Of a stretch of DNA of 10,704 bases, positions 1 to 6,046 are shown piece after piece; position 1 is the first letter of the stretch, and every line of letters starts with the position of its first letter. The position numbers were made by a program, and so were the translations under genes. This stretch comes from Sphingomonadales bacterium (GTDB lineage Bacteria; Pseudomonadota; Alphaproteobacteria; Sphingomonadales; Sphingomonadaceae), in NCBI GenBank assembly GCA_027489295.1, contig JAIYAA010000259.1, positions 1 to 10,704 of the forward strand, written 5' to 3'. The notes beneath the pieces were generated by a model, which saw nothing but the letters and a program-made list of their open reading frames with translations, was not told the DNA's origin and did no database searches.

Positions 1-139
1 AGGCCGGCTCGATCGCGCGCTGCGGCGAGAGCGTTGCATGGGCATAGAAAAGGAGGCAGCCGAGCAGCCCCCAAAGCAGGAGCATCGTCGCGACGGTCCG
101 GAACCAGCTGGCCGGTCGTTGTCGAATGTAAGATGCCAT
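1..139 (-). CDS. Small membrane protein, N-terminal part only (runs off the left edge)
   Basis: The minus strand opens with ATG at 139 and stays open to base 1, giving 46 residues. A basic N-terminus (R at residues 6 and 8) is followed by one hydrophobic segment at about residues 15-34 that contains WGLLGCLLFYAHA, then a polar stretch beginning TLSPQ. This suggests an inner-membrane protein with at least one helix. Sphingomonads carry small uncharacterised membrane proteins with a similar arginine-rich start and a W-x-L-x-G helix, so it may belong there; that is recall, not a search result. It lies 84 bases downstream of the yffB-like gene, behind a locally AT-rich stretch (about 150-215) that may hold its promoter. 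No function is assigned. Confidence 0.55.
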   Translation of the reverse strand, partial: MASYIRQRPASWFRTVATMLLLWGLLGCLLFYAHATLSPQRAIEPA

Positions 140-223
140 GCGAACCCAATATTCCGCGTCTGTTACAATGTTAATCTAGGATAAACACGGAGCTTAGACC
201 ACGAAGTCTCAGAAATATCACGC

Positions 224-571
224 TCAAAGCAACGCGCGGGCGTAGCGTTCCACCGCGAATCCGATCAGAATCCCGCCCGGATATTCCAGCACCGGCCGCT
301 TGATCATCGAAGGCTGGGCGATCATCAGCGCGCTTGCCTTGGTCGAGTCGAGATCGACCTTGTCGGCATCGGGCAGCTTGCGGAAGGTGGTACCGGCGCG
401 ATTGAGCAGCGGCTCCCAGCCTTCTGCTTCGATCCACCGCGCGAGCCGCGCCGGGTCGACGCCCTCGACCTTGTAGTCATGGAACCCATAGGCGACCGCA
501 TTGGCGTCGAGCCAGGCCCGCGCCTTCTTCATCGTGTCGCAGTTCTTGATGCCGTACATTGCGATCGTCAT
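224..571 (-). CDS. yffB: ArsC/Spx-family thioredoxin-fold protein (YffB-like)
   Basis: A 115-residue protein whose N-terminus, YGIKNCDTMKKA at residues 6-17, matches the YffB branch of the ArsC/Spx family almost exactly. It has a single cysteine (Cys11) in the place of the catalytic cysteine of arsenate reductase. The later motif SMIKRPVLE (about 88-96) is the usual ArsC-family segment with the conserved arginine (Arg92). Full length for the family. YffB proteins have a glutaredoxin-like fold and are suspected glutathione-dependent thiol reductases; their substrate is not established, and there is no ars gene nearby, so arsenate resistance should not be inferred. ATG at 571 is used; a second ATG four codons later (559) is also possible. 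It begins 7 bases after the acetyltransferase stop, so the two are probably co-transcribed. Confidence 0.88.
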   Translation of the reverse strand: MTIAMYGIKNCDTMKKARAWLDANAVAYGFHDYKVEGVDPARLARWIEAEGWEPLLNRAGTTFRKLPDADKVDLDSTKASALMIAQPSMIKRPVLEYPGGILIGFAVERYARALL

Positions 572-578
572 GCGCTTC

Positions 579-983
579 CTAGTGGAGGAAACGGCCGAGC
601 GTCACAACCGGCTGGGGCTCCAATCCCAACGCGCGATAGAAACCGATTGCCGCATCATTGCCCTCGCGGACCATCAACTGCAGCTTGGGGCAGCCTCGCG
701 CGCGGAGCCAGGCTTCCGCCGCGGCCATCAGGGCCCGGCCATGCCCCTGCCCGCGCGCCGCCTCCGTGACCGCGAGATAATAGACCCAGCCGCGATGTCC
801 GTCCTCGCCGACCATGGCGGTGCCGAGCAGAACGCCCTGCGCCCGCAGCAGCAGAATGGTCGACCCGACCCCCGCCACCGCGCGATCAAAGTCCGCGCCA
901 GGGTCGTTCCACGGCCGGGTGAGCCCGGCGGCGTGCCACAGCGCGCTCACCGCCTCGCGATCGGCGGCGGTCGCCGCGTGCAT
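579..983 (-). CDS. ypeA: GNAT-family N-acetyltransferase (YpeA-like)
   Basis: A 134-residue single-domain GNAT enzyme. Sequence hallmarks: RPWNDP at 23-28, DGHRG followed by YYLAV at 61-72 (beta strand 4), the acetyl-CoA pyrophosphate loop RGQGHGR at 77-83 (pattern R-x-x-G-x-G), GCPKLQL at 97-103, and FYRALGLE at 115-122. The combination of RPWNDP, DGHRG and RGCPK is typical of the YpeA subgroup. It presumably transfers an acetyl group from acetyl-CoA to an amine, but the acceptor is unknown. The frame is open 25 codons further upstream, but that part overlaps the YceI coding region and is arginine-rich nonsense. The ATG at 983, which aligns with the family start, lies 5 bases after the preceding stop. 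Ends with TAG 7 bases before yffB. Confidence 0.88.
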   Translation of the reverse strand: MHAATAADREAVSALWHAAGLTRPWNDPGADFDRAVAGVGSTILLLRAQGVLLGTAMVGEDGHRGWVYYLAVTEAARGQGHGRALMAAAEAWLRARGCPKLQLMVREGNDAAIGFYRALGLEPQPVVTLGRFLH

Positions 984-988
984 TGCGC

Positions 989-2257
989 TCACGTCGCGTC
1001 GGCGGCGAAACGGAAGGTCACGGCAACCGCATCGGGGATCGTGCTCGCGTCGCTCCACTGGCCCTTGCCGACGCCGAACGCCAGGCGCTGCACCGTCGCG
1101 GTGCCGCTGGCCTGGGCGTGATCGCCATCGATCTTGAGCGTGAAGCGCACCGGTACCGGGCGGCTTGCACCCGCCAGATCGAGCGTGCCGTCAGCGACAT
1201 AGCCGTTGCCCTGCTTGCGGATGCGGGTGGCCGTGAAGCGGGCCTTGGGATGCGCGGCGATGCCGAAGAAATCGTCGCCCTTCAGCGTATCGTCGCGCTC
1301 GGAATCGCCGCTGCTGACCGAGGCGAGGTCGACATCGACCGCGATCTTCGAACGGGCAAGGTCGTCGGGGCTGAACCGGATGTCGGCCGTCCACCGGGTG
1401 AAGCGACCGTTGATCGCTTCGCCGCTATAGACCGTGCGGAAGCCGAGCGTTCCGCCCGGCACCAGCTTCCAGCTGCGCACCGGCAGCGCCGCGTCGGTAG
1501 GCGAAGCGGAAGGCGACGGGCTCGGCGTGGGGCTGGCACCGGGCTCGGGCGCCGGGGTCGTTGCAGCGAGCGGCGCATCGGGCGTGGATACCGGGCTCGG
1601 CAGCGGCTGCGACGGCAGCGGGGTCTCGGCATGGCTGCGGTAGCGCCACGACCCGGTAAGGAACGCCGCGACGCAGGCGGCGAGCGCCACGACCACCGCA
1701 ATCGAGAGCGCCGGTCGCCGACCGACGGCCGCGGGCATCATGCGCGCGATCAGGTCATCGCGCAGCAGATGGTGGCGGAGCGCACCGGCGACGTGGAGCA
1801 GGAACAGCCCTGCAAGCAGCCAGCCGATCAGGCCGTGGAGCGTCTCGGCCGGCACGTTGAGCGCCGGGCTTACCGGCAGATGCGGCAGCGGCACCACGCC
1901 GAAGAGCAGCGTCGGCAGTTTCACCCGCGCGGTCGAGACGATGATCCAGCCGGTCAGCGGCCCCAGAATCATCACGCCGTAGAGCAGCCAGTGCACCGCA
2001 CCGGCAAGCAGCTTCACCGCCGGCGCCCCTTCCGCCGCCGCCGGGCGCGGCACCGCCAGCCGTACCAGCAAGCGCGCGAGCGACAGGACGAGGATCAGGA
2101 TGCCGACAGACTTGTGGAACTGGAAAGCGGTGAACCGCGTGGCATTGGGCAGATCCTCCAGCGCCCAGCCGAGACCGAGCTGGAAGAGCAGCAGCAGGGC
2201 CAGCGCCCAATGCAGCAGGATCGCGATCCCGCTATAGCGTTCCGTCAACTTCGCCAC
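989..2257 (-). CDS. Cytochrome b561 domain fused to periplasmic YceI domain
   Basis: A 422-residue two-domain protein. Residues 1 to about 175 form a four-helix cytochrome b561 module with candidate haem b ligands His16 (ILLHW), His48 (FQFHKS), His141 (TLHGL) and His155 (LLHVAG), spaced as in E. coli CybB. A further hydrophobic segment (about 184-206) leads into a low-complexity Pro/Ser/Thr/Ala linker (about 212-262). A YceI-like lipocalin-fold domain (about 270-418) follows, recognisable by FRTVYSGEAINGRFTRW and the C-terminal FGVGKGQWSD. YceI domains bind isoprenoid or other amphiphilic molecules in the periplasm; b561 domains exchange electrons with quinones. Substrate unknown. The start is GTG at 2257: an in-frame TGA lies two codons upstream and GAGGTGAG supplies a ribosome binding site. 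It probably heads an operon with the acetyltransferase and the YffB-like gene. Confidence 0.88.
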   Translation of the reverse strand: MAKLTERYSGIAILLHWALALLLLFQLGLGWALEDLPNATRFTAFQFHKSVGILILVLSLARLLVRLAVPRPAAAEGAPAVKLLAGAVHWLLYGVMILGPLTGWIIVSTARVKLPTLLFGVVPLPHLPVSPALNVPAETLHGLIGWLLAGLFLLHVAGALRHHLLRDDLIARMMPAAVGRRPALSIAVVVALAACVAAFLTGSWRYRSHAETPLPSQPLPSPVSTPDAPLAATTPAPEPGASPTPSPSPSASPTDAALPVRSWKLVPGGTLGFRTVYSGEAINGRFTRWTADIRFSPDDLARSKIAVDVDLASVSSGDSERDDTLKGDDFFGIAAHPKARFTATRIRKQGNGYVADGTLDLAGASRPVPVRFTLKIDGDHAQASGTATVQRLAFGVGKGQWSDASTIPDAVAVTFRFAADAT

Positions 2258-2277
2258 GTCTCACCTCGCTTCTCGCA

Positions 2278-2307
2278 GGCAGCGGATCCGCACGCCGAAT
2301 CGCTGCC
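2278..2307 (-). other. Stem-loop between cobA and the b561-YceI gene
   Basis: GGCAGCG (2278-2284) and CGCTGCC (2301-2307) form a perfect 7-bp stem around a 16-base loop, 18 bases past the cobA stop. No run of T follows on the minus strand, so it is not a convincing intrinsic terminator. It could be a weak or Rho-assisted end for the nirB operon, or chance in GC-rich DNA. Confidence 0.3.
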
Positions 2308-2325
2308 GCAACGAGCAAGGTGCGT

Positions 2326-3132
2326 TCACCGCCCGGCTTCGCGCAATAGCGCTTCCCGGAAACCCAGCGTTCCGGTGCGGGCACCGCCGACCGGGGCCGG
2401 CGGGGGCGCAACCGCGGCGCCGACCAGGATGAGCGTGGGCTGATCCTCGGTGATCGCCCGCGCGGCGAGCGGCAGCAGGTCCAGCCGGCTGTGCAGCAAC
2501 CGCTCGGCGGGCAGGCTGATGTCGCTGGCGACCAGCACCGGTGTGCTGCCCGGAAGACCCGCGGCGATCAGCCGGCGGCTGATCTCGTCCGCAGCGCCGC
2601 GCCCCATGTAGAAGATCGTGGTGCAGGCGGGATCGGCGAGCGCCGTCCAGTCCAGATCGAGCGGCGCATCCCCGCGCTTGTGCGCGGTGGCGAACTGCAC
2701 CCGCCGGGCGAGGCCCCGCAGCGAGAGCGATACGCCGGCCGAGGCTGCGGCGGCGCTGGCGGCGGTGATGCCGGGGCAGATCCGCACCGCGATGCCGCGG
2801 GCGGCCAGCGCCGCCATCTCCTCCATCGAACGCCCGAAGATCGAGGGATCGCCCCCCTTCAACCGCACCACCCGCTCGCCGGCCAGTGCCGCGGCGACGA
2901 GCAGGTCGTTGATCGATGCCTGGTCCTTCGAATGGCGGCCTGCGCGCTTGCCGACCGGCACCCGCCGCGCGCCCGGCGGAATCAGGTCGAGCACGCCGTG
3001 CCCCACCAGTGCATCGTAGAAGACCATGCTGGCCGCGCCGATCAGCCGCTCGGCCTTGCGGGTGAGCAGTTCGGGATCCCCCGGCCCGGCGCCGACCAGC
3101 CAGACGCTGCCTGCGGGAAAGTCTTCAACCAT
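2326..3132 (-). CDS. cobA: Uroporphyrinogen-III C-methyltransferase (SUMT)
   Basis: A 268-residue enzyme that uses S-adenosylmethionine to methylate uroporphyrinogen III at C-2 and C-7, giving precorrin-2, the first committed step to sirohaem (and cobalamin). Visible motifs: VGAGPGDPELLT near the N-terminus (13-24, SAM site), VRLKGGDPSIFGR (89-101, the SUMT signature), PGITAASAAAA (120-130) and YMGRG (175-179). Length fits the single-domain CobA type; it lacks the N-terminal dehydrogenase/ferrochelatase half of CysG, so those steps must be encoded elsewhere. The frame is open upstream but that part is the overlap with nasA; the ATG at 3132 fits the family start. The first 8 bases overlap the end of nasA (ATGGTTGA), which suggests translational coupling. 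Being last in the nirB operon, its job is probably to supply sirohaem to NirB. Confidence 0.95.
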   Translation of the reverse strand: MVEDFPAGSVWLVGAGPGDPELLTRKAERLIGAASMVFYDALVGHGVLDLIPPGARRVPVGKRAGRHSKDQASINDLLVAAALAGERVVRLKGGDPSIFGRSMEEMAALAARGIAVRICPGITAASAAAASAGVSLSLRGLARRVQFATAHKRGDAPLDLDWTALADPACTTIFYMGRGAADEISRRLIAAGLPGSTPVLVASDISLPAERLLHSRLDLLPLAARAITEDQPTLILVGAAVAPPPAPVGGARTGTLGFREALLREAGR

Positions 3133-5704
3133 GTGCGATCTCCTTGGGCGTATCGGCGAGGATGCGGGCCAGTGCCGGGCGGCATGATCCGCAATTGGTG
3201 CCCGCCCCCAGCGCCGCGCCGATTGCGGCGACATCGGCCAGGCGCTGCTCGCGGATCGTGGCGAGGATGGTGTGCAGGCCGACATCGAAGCAGGCGCAGA
3301 CCACGGGCCCGCGGTCCGTTGACCGGCCGGGTGCGCGACCGGCGAGCACCGGCGGGCCCTGCAGCGTATCGAGCTGGGCGATCAGCCAGTCGCGGCCCGG
3401 CAGCTCGCCGGCGCGCGTGACGAACAGCACCGCCGCCAGCCGCCCGTCGCGCAGCACCGCGATGCGCCGGGTGCCGCGCCCCGGATCGCTCGCCTCGATA
3501 CGCTCGCCGCGCGGCAGGGCACGCTCCAGCACCGCGGGATCACCGGTTCCCGCCAACTCGTAGAGGGCCCCGCCGGGAACCGTCACCCGCGTCGCCCACA
3601 GGCAATCGGGCGCCGGCGCACCGCCGTGCACGATCAGGAATCCGCGCCAGTCGACCGAAACCGCTTCGATCCGCGCGGGGGAGAGCTTGAAGCCCGGCTG
3701 GCCCGAATGCGGATCGGCAAGGTCGCGCGGCAACAAGCCGGTGCGGCCGCCGCTGGACTGACGATCGGTCCAGTGAATCGGGGTGAACAGCTCGCCGCGG
3801 CGTTGACCGGGATGGTGCGAAACCCGAAACAGGCTGTCGCCCTGCGGCGTCGCCACCCGCGCCAGCGCGCCATCGGCCAGCGCCAGCGCCGCGGCGTCCT
3901 CGGGATGGATCTCGACCAGCGGCTCCTCGCGATGGCGCGCGAGCCTGGGCGACAGGCCGGTGCGGGTCATGGTGTGCCACTGGTCGCGATAGCGCCCGGT
4001 GTTGAGCGTCATCGGCCAGTCGCGCAGCGGCGGATCGAGTGGCCGCTGCGCCACCGCCACCAGCCGCGCGCGGCCGCCGGGCGTGGGAAAGCGTCCGTCC
4101 GCAAAGGGCGCAGCACGCCACTGGAACGGCGCCATCGCGTCGTAGTCGTGATTGCCGAGCGCCGCCCTGGCCGTGAGGTCGAGCATCCGCGCGCCCTGGT
4201 TGCGATACGCGGTCAGGCGGGCATGCTCGCGCCAGATCTCGGCCGGGCGATCATAGGCGAAGGCGGTGCGGAACCCCATGTGTCGCGCGACCTGGGCGAC
4301 AATCCACCAGTCCGGCTTCGCCTCGCCCGGCAGCGGCAGGAAGGCGCGCTGGCGGCTGATCGTCCGTTCGGAATTGGTGACGGTGCCATCCTTCTCCCCC
4401 CAGGCGGCGGCCGGCAGGCGGACATGGGCGTGCACGCTGGTGTCCGTCTCGGCGACCACGTCCGACACGACGACGAAAGGGCACGCCGCCAGTGCCTCGC
4501 GCACCCGGCCGGCGTCGGGCATCGACACCGCGGGATTGGTCGCCATGATCCAAAGCGCCTTGATCCGCCCCTCGCCCACCGCGCGAAAAAGATCGACGGC
4601 CTTGAGCCCCGGCCTGGTCGCCATGCGCTCGGCGGCCCAGAAACGGCCGACCTCCGCGATGTCCTGATCGTCGAAGCCGCGATGCGCCGCCAGCGTCGAG
4701 GCGAGCCCGCCCACCTCGCGCCCGCCCATCGCATTGGGCTGGCCGGTAATCGAGAAGGGCGCCGCGCCGGGGCTGCCGATCCGGCCGGTGGCGAGGTGGA
4801 GATTGAGAATCGCGTTCACCTGATCGGTGCCGCGGATCGACTGGTTGATCCCCTGGCTGAACAGCGTGACGGTGCGCGGATGCGCCGCGAACAGCTGGTA
4901 GAAGCGCTGCAGGTCCGCCGGCGACAGGTCGCAGGTCTGGGCGGTGGACCAGAGATCATGCCCCTTCCCCAGCGCTTCCCAGAAACCGCCGGGCACGTCG
5001 AGATTGGCGGCGTCGGCCAGTCCCTCGGCGCGGCAGTATGCGAGCAGGCCGTTGAACAGCGTCACATCGCTGCCGGGACGCAGGGCCAAGTGCAGGTCCG
5101 CCTCTTCGGCTGTCTCGGTGCGACGTGGATCGATAACGACCAGCTTCGTACCGCGCTCGGCGCGTGCCGCCATGATCCGCTGATAGACCACCGGGTGGCA
5201 CCAGGCGGTGTTCGAGCCGACCAGCACGATCAGGTCGGCCGCATCGAGATCGGCATAGCTCCCCGCCACCACATCCTCGCCGAACGCGCGCAGGTGCCCG
5301 GCCACCGCGCTCGACATGCAGAGCCGCGAATTGGTGTCGATGTTCGCCGAGCCGATAAAGCCCTTCATCAGCTTGTTGGCGACGTAATAATCCTCGGTGA
5401 GCAACTGGCCCGAAACGTAGAAGGCGACGCTGTCCGGACCATGCTCAGCAATCGCCTCACGGAAGCGGCGGGCGACGAGATCGAGCGCCTTGTCCCAGCT
5501 GGCGCGGCGGTCGCCGATCATCGGGTGGAGCAAGCGGCCCTCAAGCCCGGTCGTCTCGCCGAGATGTGTGCCCTTGGAGCAGAGCCGGCCGCGATTGGCG
5601 GGGTGCGCGGGATCGCCCTCGATCCGCACCGCGCGCGCGCCGGTGACGGTGGCGCGGATGCCGCAGCCGACGCCGCAATAGGCGCAGGTGGTTTGGACCG
5701 TCAC
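3125..5704 (-). CDS. nasA: Assimilatory nitrate reductase, large catalytic subunit
   Basis: An 859-residue cytoplasmic molybdoenzyme that reduces nitrate to nitrite. The N-terminus binds a [4Fe-4S] cluster through Cys7, Cys10, Cys14 and Cys42 (C-x2-C-x3-C-x27-C). TNSRLCMSSAV places Cys129 as the likely molybdenum ligand of the Mo-bis-MGD cofactor. A C-terminal molydopterin dinucleotide-binding domain is indicated by LNTGRYRDQWHTMTRTG. The last ~57 residues form a BFD-type [2Fe-2S] domain (Cys803, Cys805, Cys838, Cys841), as in the longer NasA proteins such as that of Klebsiella. No twin-arginine signal is present, so it is assimilatory rather than periplasmic Nap. The frame is open further upstream, but those 53 codons overlap nirD; the GTG at 5704 has a good ribosome binding site and starts directly before TVQTTCAYCGVGCG. 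It sits 10 bases after nirD and overlaps cobA by 8. Confidence 0.95.
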   Translation of the reverse strand: MTVQTTCAYCGVGCGIRATVTGARAVRIEGDPAHPANRGRLCSKGTHLGETTGLEGRLLHPMIGDRRASWDKALDLVARRFREAIAEHGPDSVAFYVSGQLLTEDYYVANKLMKGFIGSANIDTNSRLCMSSAVAGHLRAFGEDVVAGSYADLDAADLIVLVGSNTAWCHPVVYQRIMAARAERGTKLVVIDPRRTETAEEADLHLALRPGSDVTLFNGLLAYCRAEGLADAANLDVPGGFWEALGKGHDLWSTAQTCDLSPADLQRFYQLFAAHPRTVTLFSQGINQSIRGTDQVNAILNLHLATGRIGSPGAAPFSITGQPNAMGGREVGGLASTLAAHRGFDDQDIAEVGRFWAAERMATRPGLKAVDLFRAVGEGRIKALWIMATNPAVSMPDAGRVREALAACPFVVVSDVVAETDTSVHAHVRLPAAAWGEKDGTVTNSERTISRQRAFLPLPGEAKPDWWIVAQVARHMGFRTAFAYDRPAEIWREHARLTAYRNQGARMLDLTARAALGNHDYDAMAPFQWRAAPFADGRFPTPGGRARLVAVAQRPLDPPLRDWPMTLNTGRYRDQWHTMTRTGLSPRLARHREEPLVEIHPEDAAALALADGALARVATPQGDSLFRVSHHPGQRRGELFTPIHWTDRQSSGGRTGLLPRDLADPHSGQPGFKLSPARIEAVSVDWRGFLIVHGGAPAPDCLWATRVTVPGGALYELAGTGDPAVLERALPRGERIEASDPGRGTRRIAVLRDGRLAAVLFVTRAGELPGRDWLIAQLDTLQGPPVLAGRAPGRSTDRGPVVCACFDVGLHTILATIREQRLADVAAIGAALGAGTNCGSCRPALARILADTPKEIAHG

Positions 5705-5708
5705 AGAC

Positions 5709-5714
5709 CCTCCC
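5709..5714 (-). promoter_or_regulatory. Ribosome binding site deciding the GTG start of nasA
   Basis: On the minus strand GGGAGG (5714-5709) lies 4 bases before the GTG at 5704 and directly after the TGA of nirD. It supports GTG at 5704 rather than an upstream ATG inside nirD. Confidence 0.6.
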
Positions 5715-6041
5715 TCACGCCGCCGCCCGCACCGGGCTGGCGAGGAGGATCCGCTCGCCCTCCAGCCGCACCGGCACCACGGGCGTGCAGCCTGCATCCT
5801 CGCCCAGGGCGGCGCCGGTCGCGAGCGCGATCCGCATATTGTGCAGCGGGCACGCCACCGCATGGCCGTGGACGATCCCCGAGCTCAGCGGCCCGCCCTT
5901 GTGCGGGCAGCGGTCGATCAGCGCGAAGACCTGGTCGTCATGGGTGCGGAACACCGCCACCGGCGCGCCGCCCAGCGTGAGGGTACGGCTGCCCCGCAGC
6001 GGCAGATCGGCCAGCGTGCCGATATCGATCCAGTCGGTCAT
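5715..6041 (-). CDS. nirD: Nitrite reductase small subunit, Rieske-type
   Basis: A 108-residue Rieske-fold protein. CPHKGG (Cys45, His47) and CPLHN (Cys64, His67) give the C-x-H ... C-x2-H ligand set for a [2Fe-2S] cluster, so this NirD keeps all four ligands; some enterobacterial NirD proteins have lost them. It partners NirB in NADH-dependent reduction of nitrite to ammonium in the cytoplasm. In Paracoccus the equivalent ferredoxin (NasG) passes electrons to both the nitrite and nitrate reductases; the position here between nirB and nasA fits that model, but sharing is inferred. ATG at 6041 lies 5 bases after the nirB TAA, and the stop is 10 bases before nasA, so the gene is in the middle of the operon. 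Confidence 0.95.
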   Translation of the reverse strand: MTDWIDIGTLADLPLRGSRTLTLGGAPVAVFRTHDDQVFALIDRCPHKGGPLSSGIVHGHAVACPLHNMRIALATGAALGEDAGCTPVVPVRLEGERILLASPVRAAA

Positions 6042-6046
6042 GGGGC

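Noticed and set aside
140..223. Terminator or promoter between the yffB-like gene and the left-edge gene
   Set aside because: Only a 4-bp stem (AGAC/GTCT) and loose AT-rich sequence are present; no hairpin with a U-tract and no good -35/-10 pair could be defended.
2278..2307. Intrinsic terminator after cobA
   Set aside because: The 7-bp stem is followed by no T-run on the minus strand, so it is listed only as a stem-loop.
983..2443. A 486-codon open frame on the plus strand antisense to the b561-YceI gene
   Set aside because: Low-complexity Arg/Gln/His sequence without domains; the minus-strand product has clear haem-ligand and YceI motifs.
5705..5863. A longer NasA N-terminus starting at 5863
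   Set aside because: The extra 53 residues are the out-of-frame reading of nirD and do not resemble NasA; GTG at 5704 with its ribosome binding site fits the family start.
3626..5980. A 784-codon open frame on the plus strand antisense to nasA and nirD
   Set aside because: Composition is typical of an antisense shadow of a high-GC gene, while the minus strand encodes complete NasA and NirD with all cofactor residues.
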